Shown here: one piece after another, positions 1-11,471 of the stretch
Layout: every line of letters starts with the position of its first letter
Position numbering within the stretch: the first letter of the stretch is position 1
DNA from: Prostheceraeus crozeri
Lineage: Eukaryota; Platyhelminthes; Polycladida; Euryleptidae
DNA length: 64,000 bases
Assembly (NCBI GenBank): GCA_907163375.1
Contig: CAJQUW010008653.1
Span: forward strand, 124,001 to 188,000
Direction: 5' to 3'
Notes under the pieces: model-generated
Databases searched by the model: none
What the model was told of the DNA's origin: nothing
The model's input: only the letters and a program-made list of their open reading frames with translations
Program-made: the position numbers and the translations under genes

Positions 1-2039
1 CAATTGAGGTTGCACAGTCATGCGAATATGAGAATGACACTGAATCAATAGATATTCTTCAGCGGCGAGCATGTATTTATGGCCACGAAATGCAGATCGG
101 ACTTATCGGACTTTTCCGCCGTTGTGCAAATAAAGTTATTTGGCGCTGTATGATCTGGAAAAGGCAAACATCGTTGACCACATCACATGCGCTAGTGTAA
201 GTTTCTGTAGCATACTTTGCATTCTCACTGCTTCATTCCGATCAGTCTGACACTTTTTCGTTGGTATGCGACTGATAGATGTCCATCATATTGTATTATA
301 ACCCGGATTGTTCTGTTGTCGCTCACATCACACCACACGACGGGTTTTAAATCTTTTGACCCTCTGTATTTCTTACGGATAGTGGTCAGCCCTTAGTATT
401 GATGAAATTAGAGCAACAATGCTCTGTTTAATGCGGTGCCATGCTCACGCAGACATTTGTTGCGTTAACTGATTAAATATTCTAGGCTACATGAAAGGTT
501 ATACGAAAGGAAAATGCACAAGCCGATTCATCACCGGTTTTACCTTCAAATTTTCAAGCATGCACGTGATGCACTTTGTTAAAATTTATCCAAAGACCCA
601 GAAATACATAAACGTCAGGGTACAATCAGTGCATTTACCAATGACTGCTTCATTTGAAAACAGTTTTGTCTTCTCGTCGATTGTGCAGGAACGCTCAGGT
701 TTATCAGTGACAGAAGAAAGGTGAAGGTAAAAATTATTTTCATGTGAACAAAAGCGGCAGGTGAAGAAAAGAAAGACTTTGTAATTTTATTGTAAAGTTG
801 AAATTTAAAAAGTAAATAGAGTAATTAAATATTGAGCTGAATCTTCAGTTGAAAAATGGGAGCAGACCTGAATAGCAGTCATTTCATCCAAAATCAGAAA
901 TCATCATCTTAGGGTCCATTGCGGAGTGTAGACGAATGGCTACGGACATTTTTTAACTGAGGATACAACTCAATATTTGACTGTTCTATTACTTTGTGTT
1001 TGCAAAAAAGCAGATTTAATAATTGTGACAGGCGCAATAACTTAGACGATTTGTCAGTAGTGTGTTTGAAGTGATATTTCATAAATATCGGCTGAAATTT
1101 CACTAACTTGCCAATTACGACCCATGTACTCTGCATATAAAAGAAATTTCCTACAACTGCATTTTTCTTATATTCAAGTGTCGCTACACTGTAGCTACGT
1201 CACTGGACCTAGGTGATTATCCTAAAATCTCCCAGGCTAAATCATATTTTTCAATTTTATGTTCGTCTTGAAAAAAACATCAATTTCGTAGCGGAGAAAC
1301 ATAATCTTGTAGATTATTTGACATTTTGAGATAATTGAAGCGCTGGCAGTACAAATGAAATAGCTCTCAGTTGTCGGATTTGGGCACGAAATTGTCGAAA
1401 GTGGGTACGAATACACGAAAAATGAGTGTGGACACTAAAATAAGACCTCCTGAAATTTGTGACCATCTTTTTCTGAGAATCACCTGAATTTTCGAACACA
1501 ATGTATATTAGTAGCTATATGCTTCATGTATTAGCTCATTGTATGTATAAAAACAACTTAATTCGTTGCTCATTCTGGAAATGAAATATCTTTCAATTTT
1601 TTTCAAAAAAATAAAGCGAAATAATACTGGTATACGTCATTCGATCGAGCTATGTTTACTCCTCAGCGTAGTTCAGGGAACTACTTATGACTCTAACACA
1701 CCATTGTTTCATTTACGTACAGAAGAAAATCAATCAGAAAAATGATAGATGACTCGGGTAATTTGACGGTAAAATCTAATTAAAGCTAATTTGATGGTAT
1801 AGCCTAGTCTTCCAATTTGGTGGTAGTGAAAGGAATTACCAGAGATTGATATTATAATTATTTCTTTGTTCATTCAACAGATCAATAAGGTTTACCATTA
1901 ATTTTTCTTGATAATTGATGCTGCCAATGAGTAGTAGGCGTATGTCGAATCTGAAACTCAACTGAATATCCCATAACTTCAGAATAGAAATAGTAACACA
2001 ATAATCCATGAATATAACTTATTTTTGATTGCCACCGGT
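1..2039. other. Non-genic AT-rich DNA
   Basis: I see no gene, RNA or repeat with a recognisable family here. Open frames are short (under 80 codons), start at arbitrary positions and have no domain similarity I can name. Confidence 0.6.
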
Positions 2040-2375
2040 CACCTAGATCCTCCCGCCATTTCAAGTCTAGTTTCATCCAGATTGTATAGGCCTATGAGAT
2101 GCGACTTATCTTCCAGATGCAGTTCGGCTCCCTAATAGTTCTTGTCGACAAAGTCGTCCATCATAACGCGCTTCGCAATCGTTTCTCGATAGTAGGCTAC
2201 TGGCTCGAGCGCTCTCACTGAAATATTGTCACGTCTTTTGAAAGAAGACCGCCAGGTCCAGTCAATTTAACTGTTATTTCCAGCCATAGTATTCGCATAA
2301 ACGAATCATATCGACTGTTTTCAATCCGAACCCTAAGCGAACCATATCCGTCGAATAGGTCATCAACTCTCGCTC
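2040..2375 (-). pseudogene. pogo/Tigger-like transposase remnant
   Basis: Read on the minus strand, about 110 codons in two frames resemble the CENP-B/pogo (Tc5-type HTH plus DDE_1) transposases. A stretch with MVRLGFGLKTVDMIRL resembles the HTH linker. It is followed in another frame by WRSSFKRRDNISVRALEPVA, like the WLxxFKxRHxISLR motif, and then by LYNLDETRLEM, the NxDET motif that carries the first catalytic Asp. An in-frame stop lies before the catalytic region and a frameshift separates the parts. No terminal repeats were found, so this is an old dead fragment. The family assignment rests on motif recall, not a search. Confidence 0.5.
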
Positions 2376-3167
2376 TTGGCTATCGATAGGGATCGTCGGT
2401 TACCAGGATTCGGATTGATAGGAGTTTTGACATGTCTTCTCAATGCAGTCTCGAGAATGCCGCATTGCCTGGAGGCTTTATAGATTGATATTCTGCTGAC
2501 TGTTGCTGCCTTCATAGCAGCAGCAATGCGTGTTTACCGATCCATCGTCAGCCAAGTAATGAAAAAATACTTGCTTTTCAATGAATTACCTAAGTATCCA
2601 GCAGGCGTATTTTGATCTAGTTTGATTTGCATTGAGTTTCTAACTTGCAACAAATGTTCAGTCAATGCATCTGTCGGCATTATATCACAAAATGTTGACT
2701 TTTCCACGATGTGTATGCATGAACAGCGAATTTTGTCACGTATCTATGGTTATTTATATAAAGAATATCGTGTACTATCACTTCCGCAGTAGAATTCTTG
2801 ATCATTCTAACATGATTGGCAGGCCTTCATATGACCTACATACTACATATTAGGTATCCATGCATGAAGTGTAGAATATCGGATTTCTTCAAGCAAGAAA
2901 ATAATTTGATAAAATTAAATACCTCCAAAATAGAGGTGCCTTCAAATTAGCCGAGTTTGCCCTACAAAGATGCACGGGTCTCATTAGCGAGCTGATCAAT
3001 TGCCTACATTTCGTTTCGGTTCCTTTAACATCTTGGGTGATCAGCAGGAGGCGAACCCACGACCAAAGGCATGCCCCACAAAGCTTATAAAATGCTTGAA
3101 GTAGTACAAGCCAACTTACAAGCCAGCATTACAAAATGAACGGAAAATCAAAGACGATAAAACGAAA
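2376..3167. other. Non-genic DNA
   Basis: Nothing I can support was seen. The open frames are short and without recognisable motifs. Confidence 0.5.
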
Positions 3168-3380
3168 AGACTCATATCAGGAAGATATGACGAGACCCTG
3201 AAAATTCTGAAGGATTCGTAGGCAAATCTGAAGCCTCTTCTGAATGAAATGTCGAAACTAATGGATGAGAAAAATCTGGAATCAGACAGACTTCATGAGT
3301 TCTTTCAAAAGTTCATGAAAAGAAGGATCAGTGTGTACCTTGACAGTGACGATGACAATGCTGTTCCAAATAAGAAATGA
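3168..3380 (+). pseudogene. Unidentified coding remnant with one internal stop
   Basis: A frame of 71 codons ends at TGA 3378-3380 and is interrupted by one TAG at about codon 18. Its composition is protein-like: charged, Lys/Glu/Asp-rich and predicted helical (for example LLNEMSKLMDEKNLESDRLH), ending in an acidic segment DSDDDN and a basic tail. I do not recognise the family. It could be the C-terminal end of a transposon-encoded protein or a retroposed host exon. No splice sites or terminal repeats clearly frame it. Confidence 0.3.
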
Positions 3381-4034
3381 TTTTTATAAACTTTTCCACG
3401 TAATATGCGTACTATGAATAATACTCGTACTTGTAGGTAAATACAAAGTGCATTTCTAGGCATTTCGGCATATTTTCAGTTGACTAGTTTCTATTGCATG
3501 TATATGCATATGCAGCAAATGTGCATTTACGGACTCAAAAAAAATAATATGAAGATAATGCAATTCAATTGCAATGCAATTTATAGTAATGCACATGAAG
3601 CAGTAAGTTCTTTGAGCTGATGGCACTGCATGGGCACGAATTTCGAGGACTGGGCACGAAAATCCTGAAAAGTCTAAATCCGACCACTGAGCTCTATCTG
3701 AAAATTCGCATCGGCTGTGTCTGCAGTATTTGGAAGTCTGTTCTGAACTATAAGAATTCTATTGTGAATTACAAGATATCTGTTTCGAACAAAAGAATGC
3801 AAATTTTACAGGTCTACATTTGAAAGGGATATCTTGTTAGCGAAATAGAATTCTTATCTTCTGTATAAGATATCTTGTAATCCTTAACCCATTAGGCGCC
3901 GAATTATTTTTGAAAGTAATTATCAAAAATTTGAATGGAACTCAAAAAAATTGAATTTTCAAAAAATTCAATCACGTTTTGATACTTTATGACGATCTTA
4001 CCGAAAATAAATGTTCATTTCATCGTTTTTGATG

Positions 4035-4061
4035 ATGTTCCACATGTGGAACATTGGCGCC
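4035..4061. repeat. piggyBac subterminal palindrome, left
   Basis: A perfect 20-bp palindrome ATGTTCCACATGTGGAACAT is followed by TGGCGCC. The same unit with one central change (CACAAGTG) recurs at 6244-6263 (preceded by GGCGCCA) and at 6606-6625 (followed by TGGCGCC and the terminus). Repeated subterminal palindromes of this kind are plausible transposase-binding sites; that role is inferred. Confidence 0.8.
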
Positions 4062-4959
4062 TTGAGACTATGCATTTTTTTAAGAATTTTTGAAGAATAT
4101 AAGCCGTTGTATATTTGTTTATACTTGACAGATTGCTTATATTTGACATATTTGTTTATACATTAAAATAATATTCTATGCTTATGCGTTAATTTTAATT
4201 TTTATGCAAAAGTAGTATATTAAGAATTTTGATGTATTTTGGTAAACGAAACAGGAAAAATACAGACAGAATCACCAATGTATTTTTTTGAAACTAGGTA
4301 ACAGTAACATCTTTCAGAGTTCAGAGATGGTATTGGACGAAGCAACTTGTATGCAACAAAGTGTTGCATGTGTCACACTTCATTTTCGTGTTTTTCATGC
4401 AGAATTTTCAGCGGCCCTGTTTACCGGCTGATATTGGAAGATGACCAACATTTCCAATTCAAGTGAAGAGGTCAGGTGTTCGTGAAAGTCCAGGTCGAAT
4501 TTCTTGAACAGTCAGAAGACTCAGAAGATATCTCACAATTTCTCTGAAAGAAAACGAATGTTTCACATACATATTTTGATAAAATGAGAGCATAATTGAC
4601 TAAACACAAGATGACTTAAAAAGTCTATATGCATTATTATTAGGTTGTAGCAATTTGTGTTCAACTTCGATAAGCAGTAACAGCGTTTTCATCTCTATAG
4701 CCAAATTATCGAATGACAGATTTACATTGTAAAGTACATGTGTATATATCATCTACTTTCTGACGACCTTATATTTTCTGATTGATTTATGACAATTATA
4801 TGTTAAGTTCTGCTATTTTATTAATTGATTTGATGCTCATATTCATGTCTTGAGACCCCACGATTTCTATTCGGCTTTTTGAAAAAAACGTCATATTTAT
4901 TTATTTATTTTGTAACACAACAAAATCTTTAAGTTTTAACTCAAAATATAAGACAATAC

Positions 4960-5690
4960 AAAATATAGATCTAACCTTCGGAAATCCAGATGAGATGTAG
5001 GCCTATTGACTTGAATGTGTCTTTGTAACCTCCAAGCAGCCACCATGCCCATATTGATGAAATTTGCGAATAATAGCTATCACCATTTCTTTGATCGTAG
5101 CTAAGGCCGATAATCCGAAAGAAACCTGTCCAATAGGTCAACTCCGCCCATGTGACAATTATAGGAGGCAATCATAGCTGGTTGTTGAATTACAGTTCTC
5201 TTCCTATCACTTCGACTCCAGCGTGTCGCCTGACTGATAGGAGTAACGCCCTCATTTGAACTGATAACTATAACGGGGGTATTATCGTTCCAGTGGCAGA
5301 CCACGACTGAACAATCACTGTAACTTTCATGAAATCCTCTCTGAGATTTTGCCATCGCCTCTTTTTGATATCAGAAGGCATTTTTCTATTCTGTTGCGCC
5401 TGACAGTACCAGTACAACGTAGACGGTTTACTTGAAGTTGTTCTCTAAACATGTTAGTAAATGAAAAAAAATATCCATGTAAAGAACATGGTTTGCTTTA
5501 CAATCAATGCCCTGTGTGAGTCGCTCGGTCACTTGTTCACCAAGGGGAGAACCTGGGATAGAGGAATTTGATTTGCCAGTGTACACTTCAAAGGCGAACG
5601 GAAATCCCTGTGAGCTACAATAGTCGTGGGAGCTAAAGCACGGCGATGCATCTGGATAAAGCATGTTCGAACCTGTGTAGGTTTTCCAGT
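4960..5690 (-). pseudogene. piggyBac transposase, C-terminal part, broken
   Basis: Three minus-strand segments follow the piggyBac DDE transposase order. First (about 5664-5428) comes GFPFAFEVYTGKS and, further on, LYMDIFFHLLTCLEN, equivalent to the conserved FEVYTGK and FDNFFTS (catalytic Asp) motifs. Next, in shifted frames around 5430-5360, comes CTGTVRRNR, the GTxRxNR motif. Then (5355-5101) comes WNDNTPVIVISSN followed by YNCHMGGVDLLDRF, the NxHMGGVDxxD motif with a catalytic Asp. Frameshifts and stops separate the blocks, and the N-terminal half of the usual ~550-residue protein is missing. This is a non-functional remnant within its own terminal repeats. Confidence 0.85.
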
Positions 5691-6243
5691 TTTACTACTT
5701 TAGCATGAATAGTTTCATCTGCCTTTTTGACTGAGACTAAGTTCTTAGACTATATATGTACATGTACTCTTAAGTTATAATTGACATATTTCTTTTTAAT
5801 AATTGTTTTAACTAAAGATTAGGTCAAACCTCTATCGCAGGGGCATAAATTTGGTAAGTTCTATGCCGCCAAATACCTCACAATATTTTATTTACATAAG
5901 ACTATAGATAAAATAAAGCAGAATGAAATCACAAGACTGTCTATATATATCAACTCTGGCAGCATTAGTTAGAAGGAAGGTTGCACAGACATCCTACACT
6001 TACCATGTAAAGCAGCAAAATATTTGTCACAGGACGTTCTTATTCAGATCAAAACAAAACTTTCACTGCTTTTCAATTTTTTGAATTTAAGCAAAATATG
6101 TAAAATGGTAAACTTTAATTCTGATTATCAAACTAGCAGACATTACTATTCATATCAGAATGACAGGCAGACCAAGATATTTCATTATAAATCCTTTCGA
6201 AATATTTTGTCAGCGATCTAATTTGTATAGGCCCAAGGCGCCA

Positions 6244-6263
6244 ATGTTCCACAAGTGGAACAT
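6244..6263. repeat. piggyBac subterminal palindrome, internal right
   Basis: ATGTTCCACAAGTGGAACAT, a near-perfect palindrome in opposite orientation relative to its GGCGCC companion (6237-6242). It is the second of three copies in the element. Confidence 0.75.
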
Positions 6264-6605
6264 TTTGAATTTGTCACTATATTTCGAAAAATATAATAGG
6301 AATGAAATTTTTTGTATACAGCATACCTATATGAAGAGGTATACATGTCATAAGTAGCTAAAATTTGAAAACCAATCAATTGCTTTTGCTTAATTAGAGC
6401 TGCTGAAAAATCGCTGTAACCAAATTGAACATTGAAAAACATAACCAATCTTTTTTGATTGAATTGTACGCATAAAATCTAGAGATATGATATTTTAATG
6501 AGTCAGATCACACCAAGACACACCAAGAATGCCAAACATTGTAATTATTTACTGTAAAATATCATATGTCCCACATTCAATAAGACAGATTTCCAAAATC
6601 TAGCG

Positions 6606-6632
6606 ATGTTCCACAAGTGGAACATTGGCGCC
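6606..6632. repeat. piggyBac subterminal palindrome, right end
   Basis: ATGTTCCACAAGTGGAACAT followed by TGGCGCC, running directly into the right terminal inverted repeat. It mirrors the left copy at 4035-4061. Confidence 0.8.
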
Positions 6633-6643
6633 TAATGGGTTAA

Positions 6644-7999
6644 CAGAATTCTTATTATCGAAATATAAACCTTGGTGTTCAGTATATACTTCCAAATGGG
6701 CAATCGGCTAGTAGCGACGTTCGTTTCAGGATTGGTGTTAGCGCTGATGTTAGCGAAGTCAATAATTTTTGCAATTGACATTGTCAATTTATGTCAATTG
6801 ACGATTGATATTACTCTGTACTCTTACAGCGTCATGCAGAAAGGGGATCATTGCTGGATACAGACACGTTTTTGAGTCGACACTCTACCTATCTATACTT
6901 ACTCTATGCTAAAAGCTTTTCTGCAGAGTCCATAAATAATTTGCAGATACAGCATGCGTATACAGCAATATTTGTTGATTAATATTATATACCGGTAAAC
7001 ACCCTAGGCCTGTAAATATTTCAAGAATTCTGTAGCAAGGCTCATAGTTTTCATTTTAATATTATAAAGCACTTAGTCAAAGGACTCTTCCTGTATTCTT
7101 TTTTGATAATTAGGTGATTTTCAACCATTTGTAGAGGGGATTGCAGAAGGCATTGATTTTCTGTTTCGTGGTGTATAATTTTGGCTTGATATTTTTGTGA
7201 CTGAACATAATCATTTACTGTATAACAAATATACAGGAGACATCTGCTTTCAAAGATGAACCACGCAGCTCCTTTCATTGCAATGTACTTTCACTCATGC
7301 GGTCGCAAGTCTAGGCCTAGCTGGGGTAGCGATACATGTGCTAAAGACGGCTACCTTAGCATTTTATTATACAAAAATGTCAAGCTTTTTTCAACTAAAC
7401 GTGCTTCATGCGAATATGTTGAGTGAGAGCACGTCGGAAGCAGTTGAAGCTGTCCAAGGTTATTGATCTAAATGAAGAAATAGTTTTCAGTTTAAATATC
7501 GTCTTACTCTTCATTGTTATTCCTTTATTAAACGAATTTGTTTGAAAGGTCTAATAATGCCTTCTGAATGACTCCTTAACAGAACTACATTACGGATGGA
7601 CAAACTAATTGACTTATTGCGCTCTCTGACTTGTTGTCATTTTCAATGGAGATGCAAGTTATCATCAAGCTCAAACGGTGGCAGTCTCAGTTGTTCTATT
7701 GACAATAATTCTCTCCTCAGCCTTGGGAATGAATCTGAGGGAAAAGCCATATCTAGTTGTATTGGTTGTCAATCAATTAATCTTCGTTATGTCATCAATG
7801 CATTTTTGCGCTGAAAGGAGTTATGAAAGAAATTAAATAGAAATTTGCATTCAAAATTATATATAATATATAATATATATTGCCTTGAAAAGTCGAGGTA
7901 CTCGACGAAATGCATTGGCAAGGCCTTTGAGTCAATTTTCTTTATATATATATATATATATATATATATTTAGACAAGTAACCTGGCAATTGATAAATT
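6644..7999. other. Non-genic DNA with (TA)n tracts
   Basis: No gene is supported. The tract has AT-rich runs at about 7857-7880 and 7943-7969. A short stretch with a TCGAGGTACTCGA palindrome (about 7893-7905) lies close to the hammerhead palindrome that follows and may belong to the same retroelement debris. Confidence 0.5.
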
Positions 8000-8024
8000 T
8001 ATCAAATCTCAACAGATGTAACCA

Positions 8025-8066
8025 CCACGAGACATGTTTCGGCCTGTTGGGCCTCATCAGTCGTGG
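8025..8066 (-). ncRNA. Hammerhead ribozyme, type I, minimal stem III
   Basis: Read on the minus strand, CCACGA (stem I, 8066-8061) precedes CTGATGA (8060-8054). Then come GGCC-loop-GGCC (stem II, 8053-8041), GAAA (8040-8037), a tiny stem III C-AT-G, GTC (8033-8031) and TCGTGG (stem I partner, 8030-8025). All catalytic core nucleotides are present, and self-cleavage would fall right after GTC. Minimal stem III hammerheads are known from Penelope-like elements and retrozymes, where they are thought to act as dimers. This copy has a fully paired stem II. Confidence 0.9.
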
Positions 8067-8093
8067 GTAGGTTTGAACCAGGTTCAAACCTAC

Positions 8094-8135
8094 CCACGAC
8101 TGATGAGGACCAACAGGCCGAAACATGTCTCGTGG
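8094..8135 (+). ncRNA. Hammerhead ribozyme, type I, minimal stem III (second copy)
   Basis: This is the same architecture on the plus strand: CCACGA 8094-8099, CTGATGA 8100-8106, stem II with loop CAACA 8107-8119, GAAA 8120-8123, C-AT-G, GTC 8127-8129 and TCGTGG 8130-8135. One A (8109) creates a mismatch in stem II relative to the opposite copy. The core is intact, so weak activity is still plausible. Confidence 0.85.
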
Positions 8136-8157
8136 TGGTTACATCTGTTGAGATTTG

Positions 8158-8160
<3 letters not shown>

Positions 8161-8224
<64 letters not shown>

Positions 8225-8267
8225 TATTGCCACTTTTGATTCTATTTATTATTATGTATATATACAC

Positions 8268-8340
<73 letters not shown>
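8161..8340. repeat. (TA)n microsatellite tracts
   Basis: Two long (TA)n runs at about 8161-8222 and 8267-8339 flank a short non-repetitive core. Any long open frames here (poly Tyr-Ile) are artefacts of the dinucleotide repeat. Confidence 0.95.
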
Positions 8341-8342
<2 letters not shown>

Positions 8343-8374
8343 CATAATTAATCGCCATGAGACTTAATAATAAA

Positions 8375-8583
8375 GATAAATTAAAAAAATCAACGTAGTC
8401 TCAAGATAGAATTGTTTATTCACGAATTTTCGTCTAAGACTTCTAAGGTGAACGAAGTAAATGTACATGAAGTGAAATGACATTACATTATAAAGAAAAG
8501 TAACAAGAGTTCAACACGTGTATGCCCAGGCGGCATCATTATCTTCTCACATTTATCTGAGGCTTAACGGCTTCAATTGTTGA
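8375..8583. repeat. Penelope inverted terminal repeat, 3' side
   Basis: The reverse complement of this segment matches 10965-11171. It contains the last ~13 codons and stop of the GIY-YIG frame (to 8539) plus the 3' untranslated part. Confidence 0.88.
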
Positions 8584-10956
8584 CATTTCCACACGGCGGC
8601 GATGATAAGAATCAAAGAGCCCTCGGGAGATAATTGAAGGAGAAATATGGCGTAACAGTGGGGAGCAATTGTGTTTAATTTTAAAATGATGGAAAACTTG
8701 GCTGCTGGTTGTATGTAGGTGTTCATCAATTCTTTTTCTGAAAGTGCGATGCGTTTCGCCTACATAACTTTCCGAACAGATATTGCAGACAATTTTGTAG
8801 ACAATATTTTTAGAATTGCATAAATTCTGGCCTTTACAAACACAACGACTTTTGCAACTGATGGGTGGTTGTTGATAAAATTGTTGGGAAAGAGGGGCTT
8901 TAGTTCTAAAGATCGGAATGATGGGAATCGGCAGATTAGATTTCCTTATACAGTTATACACTTTATTAACCCAACGATCATTAACATACGGAACGTTAAT
9001 CCGAATAGCGTCTTGTTTCGTATTTCTGTTTTTAGGCACAGTTTCACTATAAAGATACTTATCTAGGACTGACAAAGGATAACCATTTGCTCTAAACCTC
9101 TGCGAAAGAAGATTAAGAGACTGCTTGACAAGCGTCTGGGACGATGAGTTGCGTGAAGCTCGTAAGCGTTCAGTCTTAATAATATTCATTTTCCTCATCC
9201 GCGGGACGGCACTATCCCAAGGAAGAATGTGACCACTATGAACACTTTTGATAAAAAGGCCGGTTTGAAACGTAACACAATCTTCCAAATCAACTAAAAA
9301 AGTGCAAGTGTCAAGAAACGAAATTTCCGTTTTCCCCTCACCAGGTGTTTCTAACGTAAATCTGATGTTCTTAGAAATGGAATTGGACAGGGAGAGTAAA
9401 TCTTCAGGTAGACCGGCAAAGACGAAGAAAATATCATCAATGTACCTACGCCAGTATATGATATCCGTTCACCTCTCCATAATCTGTTTTTCTATGAAAT
9501 TCATGTACACGATGGCCAAGATAGGGGAAAGGGGGTTACCCATTGCTAAACCCCGACACTGATTGTAAAACTTGTCTTTAATACAAATGATATCAGATTT
9601 GATCGCTAAACCCAATAAATCAAGCAAAGATTGCCTATCTAGTGAAGACCACTCAGTAAGGTGAGCATTTACCAAGAAAAAACTAACAAAAATATCCAAG
9701 ACATTGTTGACACCGGTAAGAGGGATACTTCCATATAAATTGGAAACATCCAGAGAACCAAAAGAGAATGAATTTTGATTCATCTTACTAATCCTAATCT
9801 TTGTAATGGATTGAACGAAGGCGCTGGTGTCTTGAAGATGAGCATCAATCTTATCAAGAATGGGTTTGAAGACCATCGCAAGTAATTTACACAATGGGGT
9901 AGCCGGAGTATCTGTAGCACTAACAACTGGTCTGCCTCTAATAGGATCTTTGTGATCTTTGATGAGAAGATTCATATTACTCGGAATAGGCTCACTACAC
10001 ATCACATTCTGAAGACAAATCTTTATCTGACTGTCCGTTTGCCTATTAGCAACCGCTTTCAATTTGCGGTTAAAGGATAGTTGTCTCGATGAAGGGAGGG
10101 TGGGGTTTGTCTCAACATAATTATCCATGTGTTCCTCAAAGAGTTGGTCATAATGAGACGTATCAATGGCTATTAAGCGATTAGACTTATCAGAGGGTAC
10201 AACCCTAATATCAGGAGATTTACGGATATCACTGATGACCTTAAACATAGAGTTACTACTGTGAACAGATTTAATTTTGTCAAACTCAGTCACAAGCTGA
10301 TACTGCAAGTCATCGATCTTACTATTAATCTTGTCAGGAATGGTAGTACACAACTCACGAGACAAAGTCTTCGATTTGGGATCCTTGCATTTCTATAAAG
10401 AGGATCTCACTTCACTCTGTTCGCTGGGTGTCTCCGAAGATTTGTCATCTTGAAGATGGTAGGACATAACACGACGGATCTTGTCTATTGAAGCGTTGAT
10501 GATGTTTGAACCGCTGTTGAAATTCTTCCCGCTTGCACTAGGGACAAATGAAGGTCCTTTATCCAACACCGATGACTGTTCATCTGAGAATACGTGAGAA
10601 GATTCATTGGTGAAACCGTCCACCCGCGGAGGCTGGTCTTCTTCCATCCTGTCAGTAGAATAAGTTAGCAATTTATGCAGTTTGTTGTCCTTTCGTTGCT
10701 GTAGCTGTTTCACGATGATTGAGACCGTGTTTGAGTCCTCCTCCGTCAAAGGTCCTGCTGCACGGCTTTGCCACCTCACCAAGTTCGCGTAAGTCCTTTT
10801 AATGGCAAGAGAAATCCACTGTCGACTCTGTCTCCTGGCTAGAAGATCCGCTTCACCACAAGGGTATGTAGAAGCTAGTTTGTTAGCCACTGTCAATCCA
10901 TTCGGAATAACCTCACGACGTTTACATTCCTTCATGAAATGTAAATGCGATATCAA
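8539..10956 (-). pseudogene. Penelope-like reverse transcriptase/GIY-YIG endonuclease, two nonsense codons
   Basis: One frame runs 2418 nt with only two internal stops, TAG at 10393-10395 and TGA at 9469-9471. The N-terminal part contains SDEQSSVLDKGPSFVPS, matching the LSxxExxvLxkGxxFvP motif of these elements. The RT core follows with PSDKSNRLIAID, KDHKDPIRGRPVVS, LDVSNLYGSIPL, RGLAMGNPLSPILA and, just after the TGA, the catalytic RRYIDDIFF. The C-terminus has CxxxC-rich spacing and then VYKIVCNICSESYVGETHR...EH, the GIY-YIG nuclease core. The product would reverse-transcribe and integrate the element. Only two point lesions separate this copy from an open frame, which implies a fairly recent insertion. 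Confidence 0.92.
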
Positions 10957-10964
10957 TGCAGTCA

Positions 10965-11171
10965 GTCAACAATTGAAGCCGTTAAGCCTCAGATAAATGT
11001 GAGAAGATAATGATGCCGCCTGGGCATACGCGTGTTGAACTCTTGTTACTTTTCTTTATAATGTAATGTCATTTCACTTCATGTACATTTACTTCGTTCA
11101 CCTTAGAAGTCTTAGACGAAAATTCGTGAATAAACAATTCTATCTTGAGACTACGTTAATTTATCTTTATA
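10965..11171. repeat. Penelope inverted terminal repeat, 5' side
   Basis: Inverted copy of 8375-8583, starting with GTCAACAATTGAAGCC. It lies immediately upstream of the reading frame that runs leftward from 10956. Confidence 0.88.
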
Positions 11172-11417
11172 TATATATATATAATATAGATGTCCTCAAA
11201 CTTGAACAATTTAAGCACAACAATTCCTTGGCAGCCGTAGACGCTGCCCTACAAGGCCTCGTCAGTGCGGCTCGGAATGGCCCAAGCTAGCTTAAAATAT
11301 CTAGAATGGCTGAACAAGCTGAAGAACTACACAACAGGCTGCTCTGCATTTATTTATCCTGGCTTTGCCGTGCGGCTGGCTGATAATCATAAAGATTGCA
11401 GAGTGCCAGCTCTCTGC

Positions 11418-11469
<52 letters not shown>

Positions 11470-11471
11470 TA
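11172..11471. other. Repeat debris with (TA)n tracts and a hammerhead-like relic
   Basis: (TA)n runs at about 11173-11188 and 11419-11462 bracket a 230-bp non-coding stretch. On the minus strand of about 11235-11275 there is CTGACGAG, then a short stem-loop, GTC and flanks AGCCG/CGGCT that could pair. The GAAA core of a hammerhead is absent, so I regard this only as a possible degraded relative. Confidence 0.45.

Larger units (their letters stand above)
3888..6639 (-). mobile_element. piggyBac-type DNA transposon with TTAA duplications
   Basis: The element begins CCCATTAGGCGCC and ends with the exact reverse complement GGCGCCTAATGGG. It is flanked on both sides by TTAA (3884-3887 and 6640-6643), the target and duplication typical of the piggyBac superfamily. 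It is 2752 bp long. A decayed transposase lies inside on the minus strand. Three copies of a 20-bp palindrome next to GGCGCC sit near the ends. Both ends and both TTAA copies are intact, so the boundaries are firm even though the coding part is dead. Confidence 0.92.
8000..8160. repeat. 161-bp near-perfect palindrome carrying two hammerheads
   Basis: The left arm (8000-8079) and right arm (8081-8160) are reverse complements around a single central base. The only difference I see is one G/A change in the hammerhead stem II loop region. Each arm carries a hammerhead ribozyme motif, one per strand. The palindrome is bordered on the right by a long (TA)n tract and sits just outside the Penelope-like element. 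Confidence 0.9.
8375..11171 (-). mobile_element. Penelope-like retroelement (GIY-YIG type) with inverted terminal repeats
   Basis: The coding body on the minus strand (8539-10956) is enclosed by inverted repeats of about 200 bp, at 8375-8583 and 10965-11171. They match almost base for base, apart from an indel of about 10 bp and scattered changes. The repeat on the 3' side includes the last codons of the reading frame, so the end of the gene is duplicated in inverted form at the 5' side. Such pseudo-LTRs, direct or inverted, are typical of Penelope-like elements. The hammerhead palindrome lies just outside the 3' side. Confidence 0.85.

Noticed and set aside
8034..8367. Open frames rich in Tyr-Ile repeats on both strands
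   Set aside because: They are translations of (TA)n microsatellites and the hammerhead palindrome, not proteins.
11235..11275. Third hammerhead ribozyme
   Set aside because: CTGACGA, GTC and pairing flanks are present but the GAAA core is missing; not functional and possibly coincidental.
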